Assembly: GCF_900106855.1 (NCBI RefSeq)
Contig: NZ_FNWI01000004.1
Coordinates: forward strand, 1,178,001-1,242,000
Direction: 5' to 3'
Source of the DNA: Varibaculum massiliense
GTDB lineage: Bacteria; Actinomycetota; Actinomycetes; Actinomycetales; Actinomycetaceae
DNA: 64,000 nucleotides
Below are positions 17,770 to 26,954 of this stretch, in pieces. Below the pieces are notes generated by a model, which was given only the letters and a program-made list of their open reading frames with translations, did no database searches and had not been told where the DNA came from. Made by a program: the position numbers and the translations under genes. The number at the start of each line of letters is the position of its first letter. Position 1 is the first letter of the stretch.

Positions 17770-18909
17770 CTATTTACCAATCGAGAGTTTTTTGGCTACG
17801 AACCGGGCTCCTAGATTCAAAACCAATACCGCGAATACCAGCACCAAGGCCGCACCCCAGGCGCGATCCACATTGATAGTAGGGTTACAGTTCACTGCGT
17901 GAGCCGCGCAAGAAACCGTGGAGGTGTACTGCTGATAGATATAGACCGGCAGGGTTTCCATGCGCCCGGAAAACACATTGTTATTGATCGCATCGAACAT
18001 CCCCGCGGTAATCAGTAAGGGCGCAGTTTCCCCCACAATCCGAGCGATTGCTACCACCACTGAGGTCACTAACCCAGCCGCCGAAGTGCGCAGTACCACC
18101 GAGATCACGGTGCGCCATTTAGGCACCCCTAAGGCATAAGATGCTTCCCGCAATTCATTGGGTACCAATCGCAACATTTCTGCTGATGAACGTACTACCA
18201 GCGGAATCATCAATACCGAAAGGGCAACTGCTCCCATCAGACCGGAGCGGTACGCCGGACCAATAACCATGGTGAACAAGGCAGCCGCGAATAGACCAGC
18301 AACTATGGAGGGAATACCAGTCATTACGTCCACCAAAGTGGTGGTTAGTTTCGCAAACTTAGTGTTGCCCGCGTATTCGGTCAGGTAGATGGCTACCAGC
18401 AGCCCCAGGGGAACGGAGATAATCGCTGCTACCAGGGTGATCAGTAGGGTACCCACCATCGCGTGGTAGATGCCACCAGCCTCCATTCCTCCGTAGACGC
18501 CTTTCATAGAAACGCTCAAGAAATAGGGGGAAATAATCCCGATACCCCTACGGATAAGTTCGTATCCGATAGAACCCAAGATGACCAGTACCAACAGACC
18601 GCACAGCCACATCGAAGCCGCAATCACGTTATTGGTGAATCTGCGGCGAAAACTCAACGCTTTATCTCCGCCCAGCCGGGCGTGCTTTACCTCAGTTTTC
18701 GGCTCTGCTTCTTCCAGTTTTTCCTGGTACTTTAGCTTTTTCTCTAGGATTACTGCCTGCAGAGCAGAAGTATTATCCGAGGTAGCAAGAGCTGCTAGCT
18801 TATCGCTTTTTCCTAGACCGGTTGCCCTGGTGCTGGCGGGAGCCTGCCCGCCGCCTAAGGATTCTTGTTTTATTTTCAGGTCGCCCTGATTCTGATTTTC
18901 TGCACTCAT
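17770..18909 (-). CDS. pstA: Phosphate ABC permease PstA
   Basis: 379 aa, longer than typical (about 300) owing to a hydrophilic N-terminal tail of about 85 residues before the first membrane span (MWLCGLLVLVILGSIGY). The permease core includes GTLLITLVAAIISVPLGLLVAIYL, GIPSIVAGLFAAALF and the EAA-loop region LREASYALGVPKWRTVISVVL. Its stop abuts the PstC end region with no gap, indicating coupling. Confidence 0.95.
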   Translation of the reverse strand: MSAENQNQGDLKIKQESLGGGQAPASTRATGLGKSDKLAALATSDNTSALQAVILEKKLKYQEKLEEAEPKTEVKHARLGGDKALSFRRRFTNNVIAASMWLCGLLVLVILGSIGYELIRRGIGIISPYFLSVSMKGVYGGMEAGGIYHAMVGTLLITLVAAIISVPLGLLVAIYLTEYAGNTKFAKLTTTLVDVMTGIPSIVAGLFAAALFTMVIGPAYRSGLMGAVALSVLMIPLVVRSSAEMLRLVPNELREASYALGVPKWRTVISVVLRTSAAGLVTSVVVAIARIVGETAPLLITAGMFDAINNNVFSGRMETLPVYIYQQYTSTVSCAAHAVNCNPTINVDRAWGAALVLVFAVLVLNLGARFVAKKLSIGK

Positions 18910-19881
18910 TTATTTCCCTGAACTTTCCTTGCGAGCTACCATCCACCGCGCACCCGAGTTGACCAGTAACGTCAAAACAAATAGCACTAGACCAGTGAAA
19001 ATTAGCGCTGCCGCCATATTGGAGTCGGCCTCCGGGAACTGGAGGGCGATATTAGAGGCAATCGTAGAGTGCGCTCCTGCTCTAAACAGCGACCACACGT
19101 AGGATGCTCCGGGAGAAAGTACCATCGCCACTGCCATAGTTTCTCCCAGAGCCCGACCTAGCCCGATCATCGCTGCCGAAACCGTACCGGAGCGCCCAAA
19201 CGGCAACACCACGGTTTTTATCATTTCCCACTTGGTAGCTCCCAACGCTAGCGCCGCTTCCATTTCCAGAGGGGGAGTACGGGCATAGACTTCTCGGCAA
19301 AGTGCGGTAATAATCGGGATCACCATAATCGCCAACACCACCGAGGCCGAGAAAATTACTCGCCCAATCGGGGAAACTGGCCCTGAAAACAACGGGAACC
19401 AGCCAAAATAGGTGGCAAGGAACTCCATTATGGGCTGCAAGATAGGCAGTAAAATCAGTCCGCCCCAAAGCCCGTAGACAACTGAGGGAATCGCGACCAT
19501 TACGTCAATCAATCCCGCGATAACTGCGGAGACTTTCCGGGGAGCATAGAAGTTTATAAACACTGCCAGCGCCATAGACAGCGGCACCGCAATCGCCAAG
19601 GCAACTGCCGCTGCCAGGACGGTTCCAAAAAGCTGGGGTGCCACGTATTCCCAGATGCTGACCATTTCGGTGCGTCCGCGCATCCGTAGTCGCAGATCGG
19701 GGTTAGAGATCGCCGGCCAGGCTTGCAAAGTTAGAAACATCGCTACCAGGGCTAATACCGCGGCAATGACTACCGCTGATCCCTTGGTGGCTAGATAAAA
19801 TAATCCTTCCCAGTTAAAGATGCTTTTTCGGGAGGTGGATTTTTCAGATTCTCGCTTTTGAAGGCGGGTTTTTGTACTCAC
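18910..19881 (-). CDS. pstC: Phosphate ABC permease PstC
   Basis: 323 aa. Membrane segments and PstC blocks are clear: FGTVLAAAVALAIAVPLSMA, IPSVVYGLWG, VSPIGRVIFSASVVLAIMVIPI and the ATPase-docking EAALALGATKWEMIKTVVLP. It forms the channel with PstA. It lies 80 nt downstream of pstS. Confidence 0.95.
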   Translation of the reverse strand: MSTKTRLQKRESEKSTSRKSIFNWEGLFYLATKGSAVVIAAVLALVAMFLTLQAWPAISNPDLRLRMRGRTEMVSIWEYVAPQLFGTVLAAAVALAIAVPLSMALAVFINFYAPRKVSAVIAGLIDVMVAIPSVVYGLWGGLILLPILQPIMEFLATYFGWFPLFSGPVSPIGRVIFSASVVLAIMVIPIITALCREVYARTPPLEMEAALALGATKWEMIKTVVLPFGRSGTVSAAMIGLGRALGETMAVAMVLSPGASYVWSLFRAGAHSTIASNIALQFPEADSNMAAALIFTGLVLFVLTLLVNSGARWMVARKESSGK

Positions 19882-19961
19882 GTTTCCTCCAGGTGGTTAA
19901 GACCAGGAGTACCGGTTTTTACCGATACTCCTGGTCACCAGAGCCCAAACTTGGGGGATTC

Positions 19962-21062
19962 TTACTTGATTTCGTCAAGCGCGGCAGTGATTTTCTTGGT
20001 GATTTCCGCACCTAGGGGAGCAGATCCGGCTGCCTCGGCAGCTTTCTTCTGTCCGTCAGCGGATACCACATAGTTAACCCAGGCTTTCACCAACTTGGCG
20101 GTATTGGCGTCTTTATACTGCGGGCAAACCGCGTAGTAAGAGACCAGTACCAGCGGATAGGCTTCGGGATCATCCGGGGTGCGGTTTAGTTTCAGCGCCA
20201 GGTCGTTCTTTTCTCGTCCTTCCTCAACTTCGGCACTTTCAACTACCTTTGCCGCTGCCTCGGCCGAGTATTCTACGAAACCATCGCCTGCTTTGAGCGC
20301 TACTGTTCCGAAGTCACCGGCCTGGGAAGCATCGATATAACCAATCGCGCCTACAGTTTTCTTTAGGTTATCCACTACACCTGCGGTTTTATCTCCGGAC
20401 TCTCCGCCGGCCACCGGCCAATCCTTCGATGGCTCATCCGGCCAAGCATCCGGTGCCGCCGCGTGCAGGTAATCAGTGAAATTCTCGGTGGTACCGGACT
20501 GGTCAGCGCGGTGTACCGCCACGATCTTGGCATTCGGCAGTTTGGCATCCGCATTGTCTGCAGCGATAGCCGGATCATTCCACTTGGTGATTTCCCCGCG
20601 AAAAATCTTGGCGATGGTTTCTGCCTTCAGGTTCAGCGTCTTGATTCCCTCCAAGTTGAAGGCCACCGCCACTGGGGATACATAAACCGGCAGGTTAATC
20701 GCTTTGGAGTCTTTACAAACCGCGGCTGATTTTTCGACCTCTTCAGACGAGAGCGCCTGGTCGGTACCAGCGAAGGCCACCCCACCTTGTAGGAAGGTGG
20801 TCACCCCTGCCCCGGAACCAGTGGGGTCGTAGGTTACTTCCACATTCTTCGCGACCTCGGAAAATCCTGCTTTCCAAGCGTCAACTGCATCTTTTTGCGA
20901 GGACGCGCCCGCGCCCGCCAACTTGCCGGAAATATCGACAGTTTCCATTTTCTTTGAGTTATCTGCACTTCCAGTGGCATTATCGGAGCCACAGGCGGCC
21001 AAGCTGGTTGCTGTCAAGGCAAGACCAGCGATAACCGCTAAAGATTTGATGCTCTTGCGCAT
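19962..21062 (-). CDS. pstS: Phosphate-binding lipoprotein PstS
   Basis: 366 aa. A lipoprotein signal ends in SLAACGS. Phosphate-site motifs are visible: GAGASSQKDA near 52-61, DPTGSGAGV near 80-88, AGTDQAL near 98-104 and HRADQSGTTENFTDYL. It captures phosphate outside the cell for PstCAB. The C-terminal half has the AIGYIDAS and YPLVLVSYYAVC segments. First gene of the operon, behind GTTAAC repeats. Confidence 0.97.
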   Translation of the reverse strand: MRKSIKSLAVIAGLALTATSLAACGSDNATGSADNSKKMETVDISGKLAGAGASSQKDAVDAWKAGFSEVAKNVEVTYDPTGSGAGVTTFLQGGVAFAGTDQALSSEEVEKSAAVCKDSKAINLPVYVSPVAVAFNLEGIKTLNLKAETIAKIFRGEITKWNDPAIAADNADAKLPNAKIVAVHRADQSGTTENFTDYLHAAAPDAWPDEPSKDWPVAGGESGDKTAGVVDNLKKTVGAIGYIDASQAGDFGTVALKAGDGFVEYSAEAAAKVVESAEVEEGREKNDLALKLNRTPDDPEAYPLVLVSYYAVCPQYKDANTAKLVKAWVNYVVSADGQKKAAEAAGSAPLGAEITKKITAALDEIK

Positions 21063-21118
21063 ATCTTTCCTTCGATTCTTTTAGATTTTTCATTGACACT
21101 TGCAAAGTAAACGAAGAA

Positions 21119-21158
21119 GTTAACGTCAGCTTGACAGTCACGTTAACTTTTAGTTAAC
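21119..21158 (-). promoter_or_regulatory. Pho/RegX3-type GTTAAC repeats upstream of pstS
   Basis: GTTAAC occurs at 21119-21124, 21142-21147 and 21153-21158. The last two are spaced 11 bp and the first is 23 bp away. This mirrors the 11-bp units at 16850, so the adjacent RegX3-like regulator probably controls both sites. Confidence 0.7.
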
Positions 21159-21218
21159 AGTGATTCAAAGTAGAAAAATTACCCGGTAAAACTATTCTAC
21201 CTGCGTAGATAGAAATTA

Positions 21219-22010
21219 TTAGCTAATTTTGAGAGAAATCCATACCAGCGTGTAATAGGGCAAAGTGACATTTTGGCTGGGGTCTAAAGCCAAATCGCCC
21301 CACAAATACGATCGCAGATTACTCTGCATATGTTGTTTCCCTCGCTCACTAGCTTTCAGATAGGAAGAGCGCGTCTTAGCCAGGGCGAAAAGGGCGGTTA
21401 CCGGCAGCGATACTCCCCATTGAAAGAGCCGAAGTTCCGGTTTTTGAAATCCCTTCCCCACTTTTGGCACTCGGTCCGGGTGGTGCACATCCCCGGAACG
21501 CATCACCCGTGAAAGCCGCTTCACCCAGGGGAAAGATACGTTCATCTGATTGTAAATAATCACTAGGCGTCCACCGGGTTTCAACACTTTGGCTGCGGCA
21601 ACGCACGCAGCTTCCTTATCGACCCAATGCCAAGATTGGGCATAGCAGAGCGCATCGAAAGTTTCGGGCGCAAACAATTCACCCACGTCCTCGGCTTTCC
21701 CCTTATAAAGAGGGGTTTGGGGGAGGGATTCGCGGAACATTTCCCGCATACTCGCCGCCGGCTCCAAGGCACTAACCTTTATTCCCTGCGCCGCCAACGC
21801 CCGGGTAAACTTGCCGCTACCAGCTCCTACATCTAGAACTTGGGGATCTTGTAATCCGGAAAGTCCCGCGCGTACAGCTGCTGGCAGATAGGCGGGACGG
21901 TAGTGTTCATAATCTGTCCCCGCCAAAGTGTAGGGGTTTCCCCCGCTCGCAGCCCCTCCTACCTGCTGCTGATCGGTGATAGTACCGGGAGGGGGCCCTA
22001 AATCAACCAT
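21219..22010 (-). CDS. Class I SAM-dependent methyltransferase
   Basis: About 263 aa. The SAM-binding motif I VLDVGAGSGKFTRALAAQG, the acidic ALEPAASM (motif II) and a CYAQSWHWVD motif identify a Methyltransf_11/25-type enzyme. Substrate unknown. ATG 22010 overlaps the dciA stop (ATGGTTGA), so translation is coupled to the replication genes; a longer form would run deep into dciA. Confidence 0.85.
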   Translation of the reverse strand: MVDLGPPPGTITDQQQVGGAASGGNPYTLAGTDYEHYRPAYLPAAVRAGLSGLQDPQVLDVGAGSGKFTRALAAQGIKVSALEPAASMREMFRESLPQTPLYKGKAEDVGELFAPETFDALCYAQSWHWVDKEAACVAAAKVLKPGGRLVIIYNQMNVSFPWVKRLSRVMRSGDVHHPDRVPKVGKGFQKPELRLFQWGVSLPVTALFALAKTRSSYLKASERGKQHMQSNLRSYLWGDLALDPSQNVTLPYYTLVWISLKIS

Positions 22011-22668
22011 AGGTATCCCGCGGACCGCGTCCTTTAACCGAGCGCGGTCCATGTTTCCAGGAGGGCGCCTGCGGGCCGAGCACAATCAACCTTTTTATCA
22101 CCACCGAACCGGCATGATCTTCAATTAACCCCATTAATTGCGGAGTCAGATTACGCAGCTCGGATGCCCAACGGGTAGAGTCACAACGCACCACCACATC
22201 CCCATCTTTGATGGATTCGATTTGCGCGTGTTGAGCTACTTGACTGCCGACTATCTGTTCCCAATCGGCTTTCAATCTGCCCACATCTAACATTTTTCCT
22301 AGGCCAAAATTATTGACATATTTTTCCCAAACCACACCTAGCCTGCGTGGTTCTCGCCGTGACCATCTGCCACCGTGACCTCCGCCTGCCAGAGCCGGGG
22401 AAGGCTGCAATTGCGCTAATCCGCGAACTCGCTCGCGGGCGTAACTGTCGTTTATTCCCTTAATCTTCCCCAGCGAGATTTCCCCGGACTCTAGGGAGCC
22501 AGTGTCTTTAGAAGCGGTGGCAGCTATCCCGTCCCAGTTGCGCCGACCACGGTGACGCCGCAGCTCGCTGGCTGACATTCTGATCAGCCCTTTAGAAAAA
22601 GCGTGTTCTTGGGCGGCACGCAATACCCGCTGAGTGTAGGTGAGATTTCCTTCTGGCTGCTCAGTCAT
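22003..22668 (-). CDS. DUF721/DciA-like protein
   Basis: About 221 aa. The DUF721 (DciA) domain lies in the C-terminal part, with WEQIVGSQVAQHAQIESIKDG near 132-152 and WASELRNLTPQLMGLI. DciA proteins load or assist the replicative helicase in bacteria without DnaC. The N-terminal half is basic and probably flexible. I take ATG 22668, which overlaps the recF stop (ATGACTGA). Its place after recF is typical of actinobacteria. Confidence 0.87.
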   Translation of the reverse strand: MTEQPEGNLTYTQRVLRAAQEHAFSKGLIRMSASELRRHRGRRNWDGIAATASKDTGSLESGEISLGKIKGINDSYARERVRGLAQLQPSPALAGGGHGGRWSRREPRRLGVVWEKYVNNFGLGKMLDVGRLKADWEQIVGSQVAQHAQIESIKDGDVVVRCDSTRWASELRNLTPQLMGLIEDHAGSVVIKRLIVLGPQAPSWKHGPRSVKGRGPRDTYG

Positions 22669-23977
22669 CAGACATCCTGCCTGCTTCTTCGGAACTATTT
22701 TCTGCACTAATCTCACTTGATACCGTCATGGGGGTGATTGCGGTTCCCTGAGCGGCGCGCAATACCTCAAAAAAATGCCCCTCAATCTCGGCGGGTAAAT
22801 CTTTGCGGCTGGTGGCGGTAATCAGCACCTGGTCAGCGCGGTTCATGAATTCGAGGAGGGCGGAGCGGCGGGAGGGATCCAGTTCCGCAAACACGTCATC
22901 TAAAATCAGGATGGGAGTTTCCCCCACCTGCCGTAACAGTTCAAACTGTCCCAGCCGTAAAGCTAGGGCAGCGCTCCAGGTTTCCCCGTGGGAGGCAAAC
23001 CCTTTCACCGGCAGCGCATCTAGCGTAACCGCTAAATCATCGCGGTGCGCACCTGCCAGGTTGACCCCGCGAATCAGTTCTTCCTCCCGGCGAGCCGCGA
23101 AAGTTTCCTGGAGTGCCACCGCTACCGCTTGGGGGTCAGCCAAATCAGCGGGAGCCGCAAAGGAAGGCACATAGGACAATCCCAAGGTTTGGGAGGAGTT
23201 CGCCAGATGTTCTTCCCCTAAAACCAGCAGGTAAGCCTGCGCCGCGTGGGGGGTAAGCGCCTGCAAAGCCCGAACTCTACCTGCAATTAAACGCGCTCCC
23301 ACCTGGGCTAACTGATTATTCCAAACATCAAGGGTAGACAGTTCTAAAGACAGATCTGCCCCGCGACGCTTCTTTTTTGCCGCCTGCTTCAACAGGGCGC
23401 CGCGCTGGCGCAAAATCTTTTGATGCTGAGTAATAGTACCGGCCTCAACCGGCCACAGTTGCACCAGTAAATCATCGAGGAAACGGCGTCTAGCTGCCGG
23501 ATCACCCTGCAAGATATCTAAATCTTCCGGAGCGAACAGCGTGGTGGCAATCAGTCCCCGCACCTGTTTTAAAGGAACCGGGGAGCGCGCTAGGCGCGCG
23601 CGATTAGCTCTCCCAGAAGCTATTTCCAGGTCTACTTGCATTTCGTGATCCTGGCTGTGGGCTTTCACTCGAATAACTGCCGCCCCTGGCGCGGTACTCG
23701 CAGAACTGCTATCTGCCTGTTCCCCCTCGGTCTCAAACCTCGCTGACGCCGACTCCTCGCGGGCAGCCAGCGCCGCCGATTGAGGCGCAAAGCGCACCAA
23801 CGCACTGTCTGCGCTGGCGCGATGGGAGTGAAAGTTCGTTAAATACCCGATTGCCTCCACAAAATTGGTTTTACCTTGACCATTGGGACCAACCAGGATA
23901 TTTACCCCCGGCGATAAATGCACTACGCAATGGTGAAAACTGCGGTAATCGTCGAGGGCAATATCGGAAATATACAT
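22661..23977 (-). CDS. recF: DNA replication and repair protein RecF
   Basis: 438 aa. SMC-like ATPase motifs are present: Walker A VGPNGQGKTNFVEAI, the family FAPEDLDILQGDPAARRRFLDDLL block, the signature FASHGETWSAALALRLGQ, and Walker B ILILDDVFAELDPSRR. It acts in single-strand gap repair. A roughly 30-residue insert rich in Ala, Ser and Glu follows residue 70. It lies 24 nt downstream of dnaN. Confidence 0.97.
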   Translation of the reverse strand: MYISDIALDDYRSFHHCVVHLSPGVNILVGPNGQGKTNFVEAIGYLTNFHSHRASADSALVRFAPQSAALAAREESASARFETEGEQADSSSASTAPGAAVIRVKAHSQDHEMQVDLEIASGRANRARLARSPVPLKQVRGLIATTLFAPEDLDILQGDPAARRRFLDDLLVQLWPVEAGTITQHQKILRQRGALLKQAAKKKRRGADLSLELSTLDVWNNQLAQVGARLIAGRVRALQALTPHAAQAYLLVLGEEHLANSSQTLGLSYVPSFAAPADLADPQAVAVALQETFAARREEELIRGVNLAGAHRDDLAVTLDALPVKGFASHGETWSAALALRLGQFELLRQVGETPILILDDVFAELDPSRRSALLEFMNRADQVLITATSRKDLPAEIEGHFFEVLRAAQGTAITPMTVSSEISAENSSEEAGRMSDD

Positions 23978-24001
23978 GGCTTTGGGCGCTGCCCCACCTG
24001 A

Positions 24002-25135
24002 CTAGGAGGAATAGCGAATCGGCATTAGCAGGTACCTAAAGTCCGCAGAATCATCCCCATCTAGCTCTTCCTGCCCGGTAATCACTGCCGGTTTCGTGGG
24101 GTGGGTAAAGGACATCCGCACATAGTCGGTTCCTAACGCGCCTAAACCATCCAGGAGATACTGGGAGTCAAACACTATCATCATCGGCTCGTCGGCAATA
24201 AAGGTGCAGGTCATTTCTTCATGCGCCTGTGCGTCATTGCCCTGCCCGGCCTCTAAAGTGAGGGTGCCGTCCGCAAAATTCATGCGGATTTGGGCGCTAC
24301 GGTCAGTCACCAAAGCAACCCGTTTAATTGCCTGTTCGAGTTCTTCGCGGCGGATAACTGCCTTAATGGGAGTGTCCTTGGGGAAAAGGCTGGTTACCGG
24401 AGGATAATCCCCTTCGGTGAGCTGGGACGTAATCTTGCGTCCTCCGGCTTCGAGGGCGATAATCGCCCCCCCTTCGGAAGAGTTTTCCAAACCTAAATGG
24501 ATTTCCCCCGCACCGGAAAGCGCTTTCGCCATTTCCGAGATAATCCGTGACTTTACCAGCGCATCTGCAGAAAAATCAGTTTCTTTCGGCTGCCAATCCA
24601 TTACCCGCACCGCCAGGCGATAGCGGTCCGTAGCCATCAGGTTCAGATGGGAATCCGTCAGCTCCATCCGCACCGTGGCCAGCAGAGGCAGGGCTTCATC
24701 GGAGGAGGCGGCACGAGAGACTTGGGCGACTGCCCGCGCAAACTCTACCGAGTCCAGTTCTCCGATAGCCTCGGGGATGGGCGGTAATGCTGGGTAATCA
24801 TCCAGGGGCATGACTGCTAACTGGAAACTGGAGGCACCGCAGGAAATACTGACTTTACCCCCTTCCATCTGCACGGTTACCGGCTTCTTGGGGAGTTGTT
24901 TACATATATTCGCCACCATTTTTCCAGAAACCAGAACTTCGCCTTCTGATTCCACATCGGCTTCGAATTGGTTTCGGGAGGAAACTTCATAGTCGAAGCT
25001 GGACAAGGTGACGATCCCGGCTTTGGCGCTCATCCACACTCCACCTAATACGGCGACCGCCGGACGTGCCGGCAAAGTGCGGGCGGTCCAACTGATTGCG
25101 TCCTCGAAAACATCCCGCTCGACTACGAACTTCAT
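24002..25135 (-). CDS. dnaN: DNA polymerase III beta clamp
   Basis: 377 aa. Three-domain sliding clamp: MKFVVERDVFEDAISWTARTLPARP at the start (first-domain signature), a central LLATVRMELTDSHLNLMATDRYRLAV, and the end FRYLLMPIRYSS with the family MP-x-R-x C-terminus. It tethers polymerase to DNA. It is the first gene of dnaN-recF-dciA; dnaA is not upstream. Confidence 0.98.
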   Translation of the reverse strand: MKFVVERDVFEDAISWTARTLPARPAVAVLGGVWMSAKAGIVTLSSFDYEVSSRNQFEADVESEGEVLVSGKMVANICKQLPKKPVTVQMEGGKVSISCGASSFQLAVMPLDDYPALPPIPEAIGELDSVEFARAVAQVSRAASSDEALPLLATVRMELTDSHLNLMATDRYRLAVRVMDWQPKETDFSADALVKSRIISEMAKALSGAGEIHLGLENSSEGGAIIALEAGGRKITSQLTEGDYPPVTSLFPKDTPIKAVIRREELEQAIKRVALVTDRSAQIRMNFADGTLTLEAGQGNDAQAHEEMTCTFIADEPMMIVFDSQYLLDGLGALGTDYVRMSFTHPTKPAVITGQEELDGDDSADFRYLLMPIRYSS

Positions 25136-25185
25136 GCGCTGCCCCTTTTATCTGCTTAACCATGGTTTATGGCGCGAAATTTGCA

Positions 25186-25213
25186 AAACCCAGCCGGCGA
25201 AAACCGGGCTGAA
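25186..25213 (-). terminator. Terminator between the peptide-importer operon and dnaN
   Basis: Reading leftward, CAGCCCGG/CCGGCTG pair with one bulge around TTTTCG, then GGGTTTTGC follows. It lies between the dnaN start and oppF-like gene; as drawn it would stop readthrough toward dnaN promoter DNA. Weak U-run. Confidence 0.45.
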
Positions 25214-25342
25214 TCATTTGTTCCAGTCTCCCATTATAGGGTTTCGCATCCCGATTAGCACTAAAGCGCCCAAAACTGGGGATAACGCGCCGATTCTTGC
25301 CTGACAGGAAAGATTTTTCGCAGCCACAACTGGCTTTGAGGA

Positions 25343-26137
25343 TTAGCTTCGCAGGTTTAACTGGGGCACGGCCGCGATGAGTTCGCGAGTATAGTCTTGC
25401 CGGGGATGAGAAAATACCTGTTCAACCGGACCTTCTTCTACGATTTTTCCTTCCCACATCACTATGACCCGCTGACACAGGTGCCGCACCACCGCCAGGT
25501 CATGGCTAACGAACAGTAAAGTTAATTTGTCTCGCTGGGCGATCTGCATAATCAGATTCAGTACCTGCGCCCTTACCGAAACATCCAGGGCGGAAACCGC
25601 TTCATCAGCTATTAGCACGTCAGGACGCGCAACTAAGGCGCGGGCGAGGGCGATACGTTGGCGCTGTCCTCCCGAAAACTGGTGGGGATATTTATCGGCG
25701 TCCTCGCTGCTTAAACCAACTTCCGCCAGTACTTCCTCTAGGCGTGCCGGAATATCGGTAGGCACCCCCTCACGCCCGCGCACCCAAGGGGAACGCAACG
25801 GTTCGGTAATAATTTTGCCCACCCGCATTCGCGGATCCAGGGAGCTGAGCGGGTCTTGAAACACAATTTGTACCCGGGAACGTAGGTGTCCTAACTGTTT
25901 TTCTTTTAGCCCGGTAATCGTCTGCCCCGCAAACTTGATTTCTCCGCTGGTAGGGCGAGAAAGTGCACATAGCATCCGGATCAAGGTTGATTTTCCGGAA
26001 CCGGATTCGCCGACGATTCCCAGGCGTTCCCCGGCAGCGACTTCCAGGCTTACTCCCGCTACCGCGCGCACCTGTCCGGTAGAGCGCGGATAGATTTTCA
26101 CTAAATCTTTGGCGAGGAAAATCGGTTGCTCACTCAT
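25343..26137 (-). CDS. Peptide ABC importer ATPase (OppF/DppF type)
   Basis: About 264 aa with Walker A GESGSGKST, the Opp/Dpp-type QIVFQDPLSSLDPRM, signature FSGGQRQRI, Walker B VLIADEAVSALDV and switch His in VSHDLAVV. ATG 26137 overlaps the preceding ATPase stop (ATGAGTGA). With the partner ATPase it drives a heterodimeric importer. Confidence 0.93.
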   Translation of the reverse strand: MSEQPIFLAKDLVKIYPRSTGQVRAVAGVSLEVAAGERLGIVGESGSGKSTLIRMLCALSRPTSGEIKFAGQTITGLKEKQLGHLRSRVQIVFQDPLSSLDPRMRVGKIITEPLRSPWVRGREGVPTDIPARLEEVLAEVGLSSEDADKYPHQFSGGQRQRIALARALVARPDVLIADEAVSALDVSVRAQVLNLIMQIAQRDKLTLLFVSHDLAVVRHLCQRVIVMWEGKIVEEGPVEQVFSHPRQDYTRELIAAVPQLNLRS

Positions 26138-26954
26138 CGCTCCCCCTAAAGAAATCACTCAGGACGGGCAGGCGCGCTCCCGGTTTTACCGCCGCAATAT
26201 CGGCGGTCGCCAGCAGACCGCGAGTATAGGGGTGTTTAGGCTGCGCAAGCACTTGCCGCAGGGGGCCGCGTTCCACAATTTGCCCCTGATACATCACCAG
26301 CAGGTAGTCACAAATCTGGTTGACTACCGCTAAATCGTGGCTGATAAACAGGCAGGCAGAAGCGGTTTCTGTCAGCTCTTTATCTAAAAGCCGAAGCACT
26401 TTCGCCTGCACAGTAACATCCAAAGCGGTGGTGGGTTCATCGCAAATCAGCAGTTGGGGGGCATTTATCAGCGCCATCGCCATCATCACCCGTTGGCGCT
26501 GTCCCCCAGAAAGTTGATGGGGAAAAGCACTCGCGCTCTGCTCCGGAGCGGGCAAACCCACCCTCTCCAGCATTTTTATGACTTCCTGGCGTTTTCCCCG
26601 CCGCCCGCCTTGGTGCAGCGCTAAAACCTCCGCCACCTGTTTACCGACCCGCATCGTAGGGTCAAGGGCGGTCATCGGTTCTTGAAAAATCATCCCGATT
26701 TTTGCGCCCCGCAACCGCGCCATCTGCCTATCTGTCAGTGACAATAGTTCTTGCCCCTCCAGAGACACCGAGCCGGAGATTTTTGCGCCCTCCCCCAGCA
26801 GACCCATTAGCGCGAGCGCGGTGACCGATTTACCCGAACCAGATTCGCCAATCAGTCCCACCCGCGCTCCGGGGGGAATCTCGAAACTGATTCCTTTAAC
26901 TACCTGGCGTCCTCTAAACGAAACCTGCAGGTTATCTACTTTTAGTCCCTTCAT
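26130..26954 (-). CDS. Peptide ABC importer ATPase (OppD/DppD type)
   Basis: 274 aa. Walker A GESGSGKSV, GMIFQEPMTALDPTM, signature LSGGQRQRV, Walker B LLICDEPTTALDV. OppD-type proteins often end with an Fe-S/Cys-rich tail; this one ends shortly after the KHPYTRGLL motif and lacks a Cys cluster. It overlaps oppC by 4 nt (ATGA). Confidence 0.93.
   Translation of the reverse strand: MKGLKVDNLQVSFRGRQVVKGISFEIPPGARVGLIGESGSGKSVTALALMGLLGEGAKISGSVSLEGQELLSLTDRQMARLRGAKIGMIFQEPMTALDPTMRVGKQVAEVLALHQGGRRGKRQEVIKMLERVGLPAPEQSASAFPHQLSGGQRQRVMMAMALINAPQLLICDEPTTALDVTVQAKVLRLLDKELTETASACLFISHDLAVVNQICDYLLVMYQGQIVERGPLRQVLAQPKHPYTRGLLATADIAAVKPGARLPVLSDFFRGSDE

Noticed and set aside
25136-25342. Possible oriC next to dnaN
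   Set aside because: Only one weak DnaA-box-like TTATCCCCA was found and no AT-rich unwinding element or box cluster.
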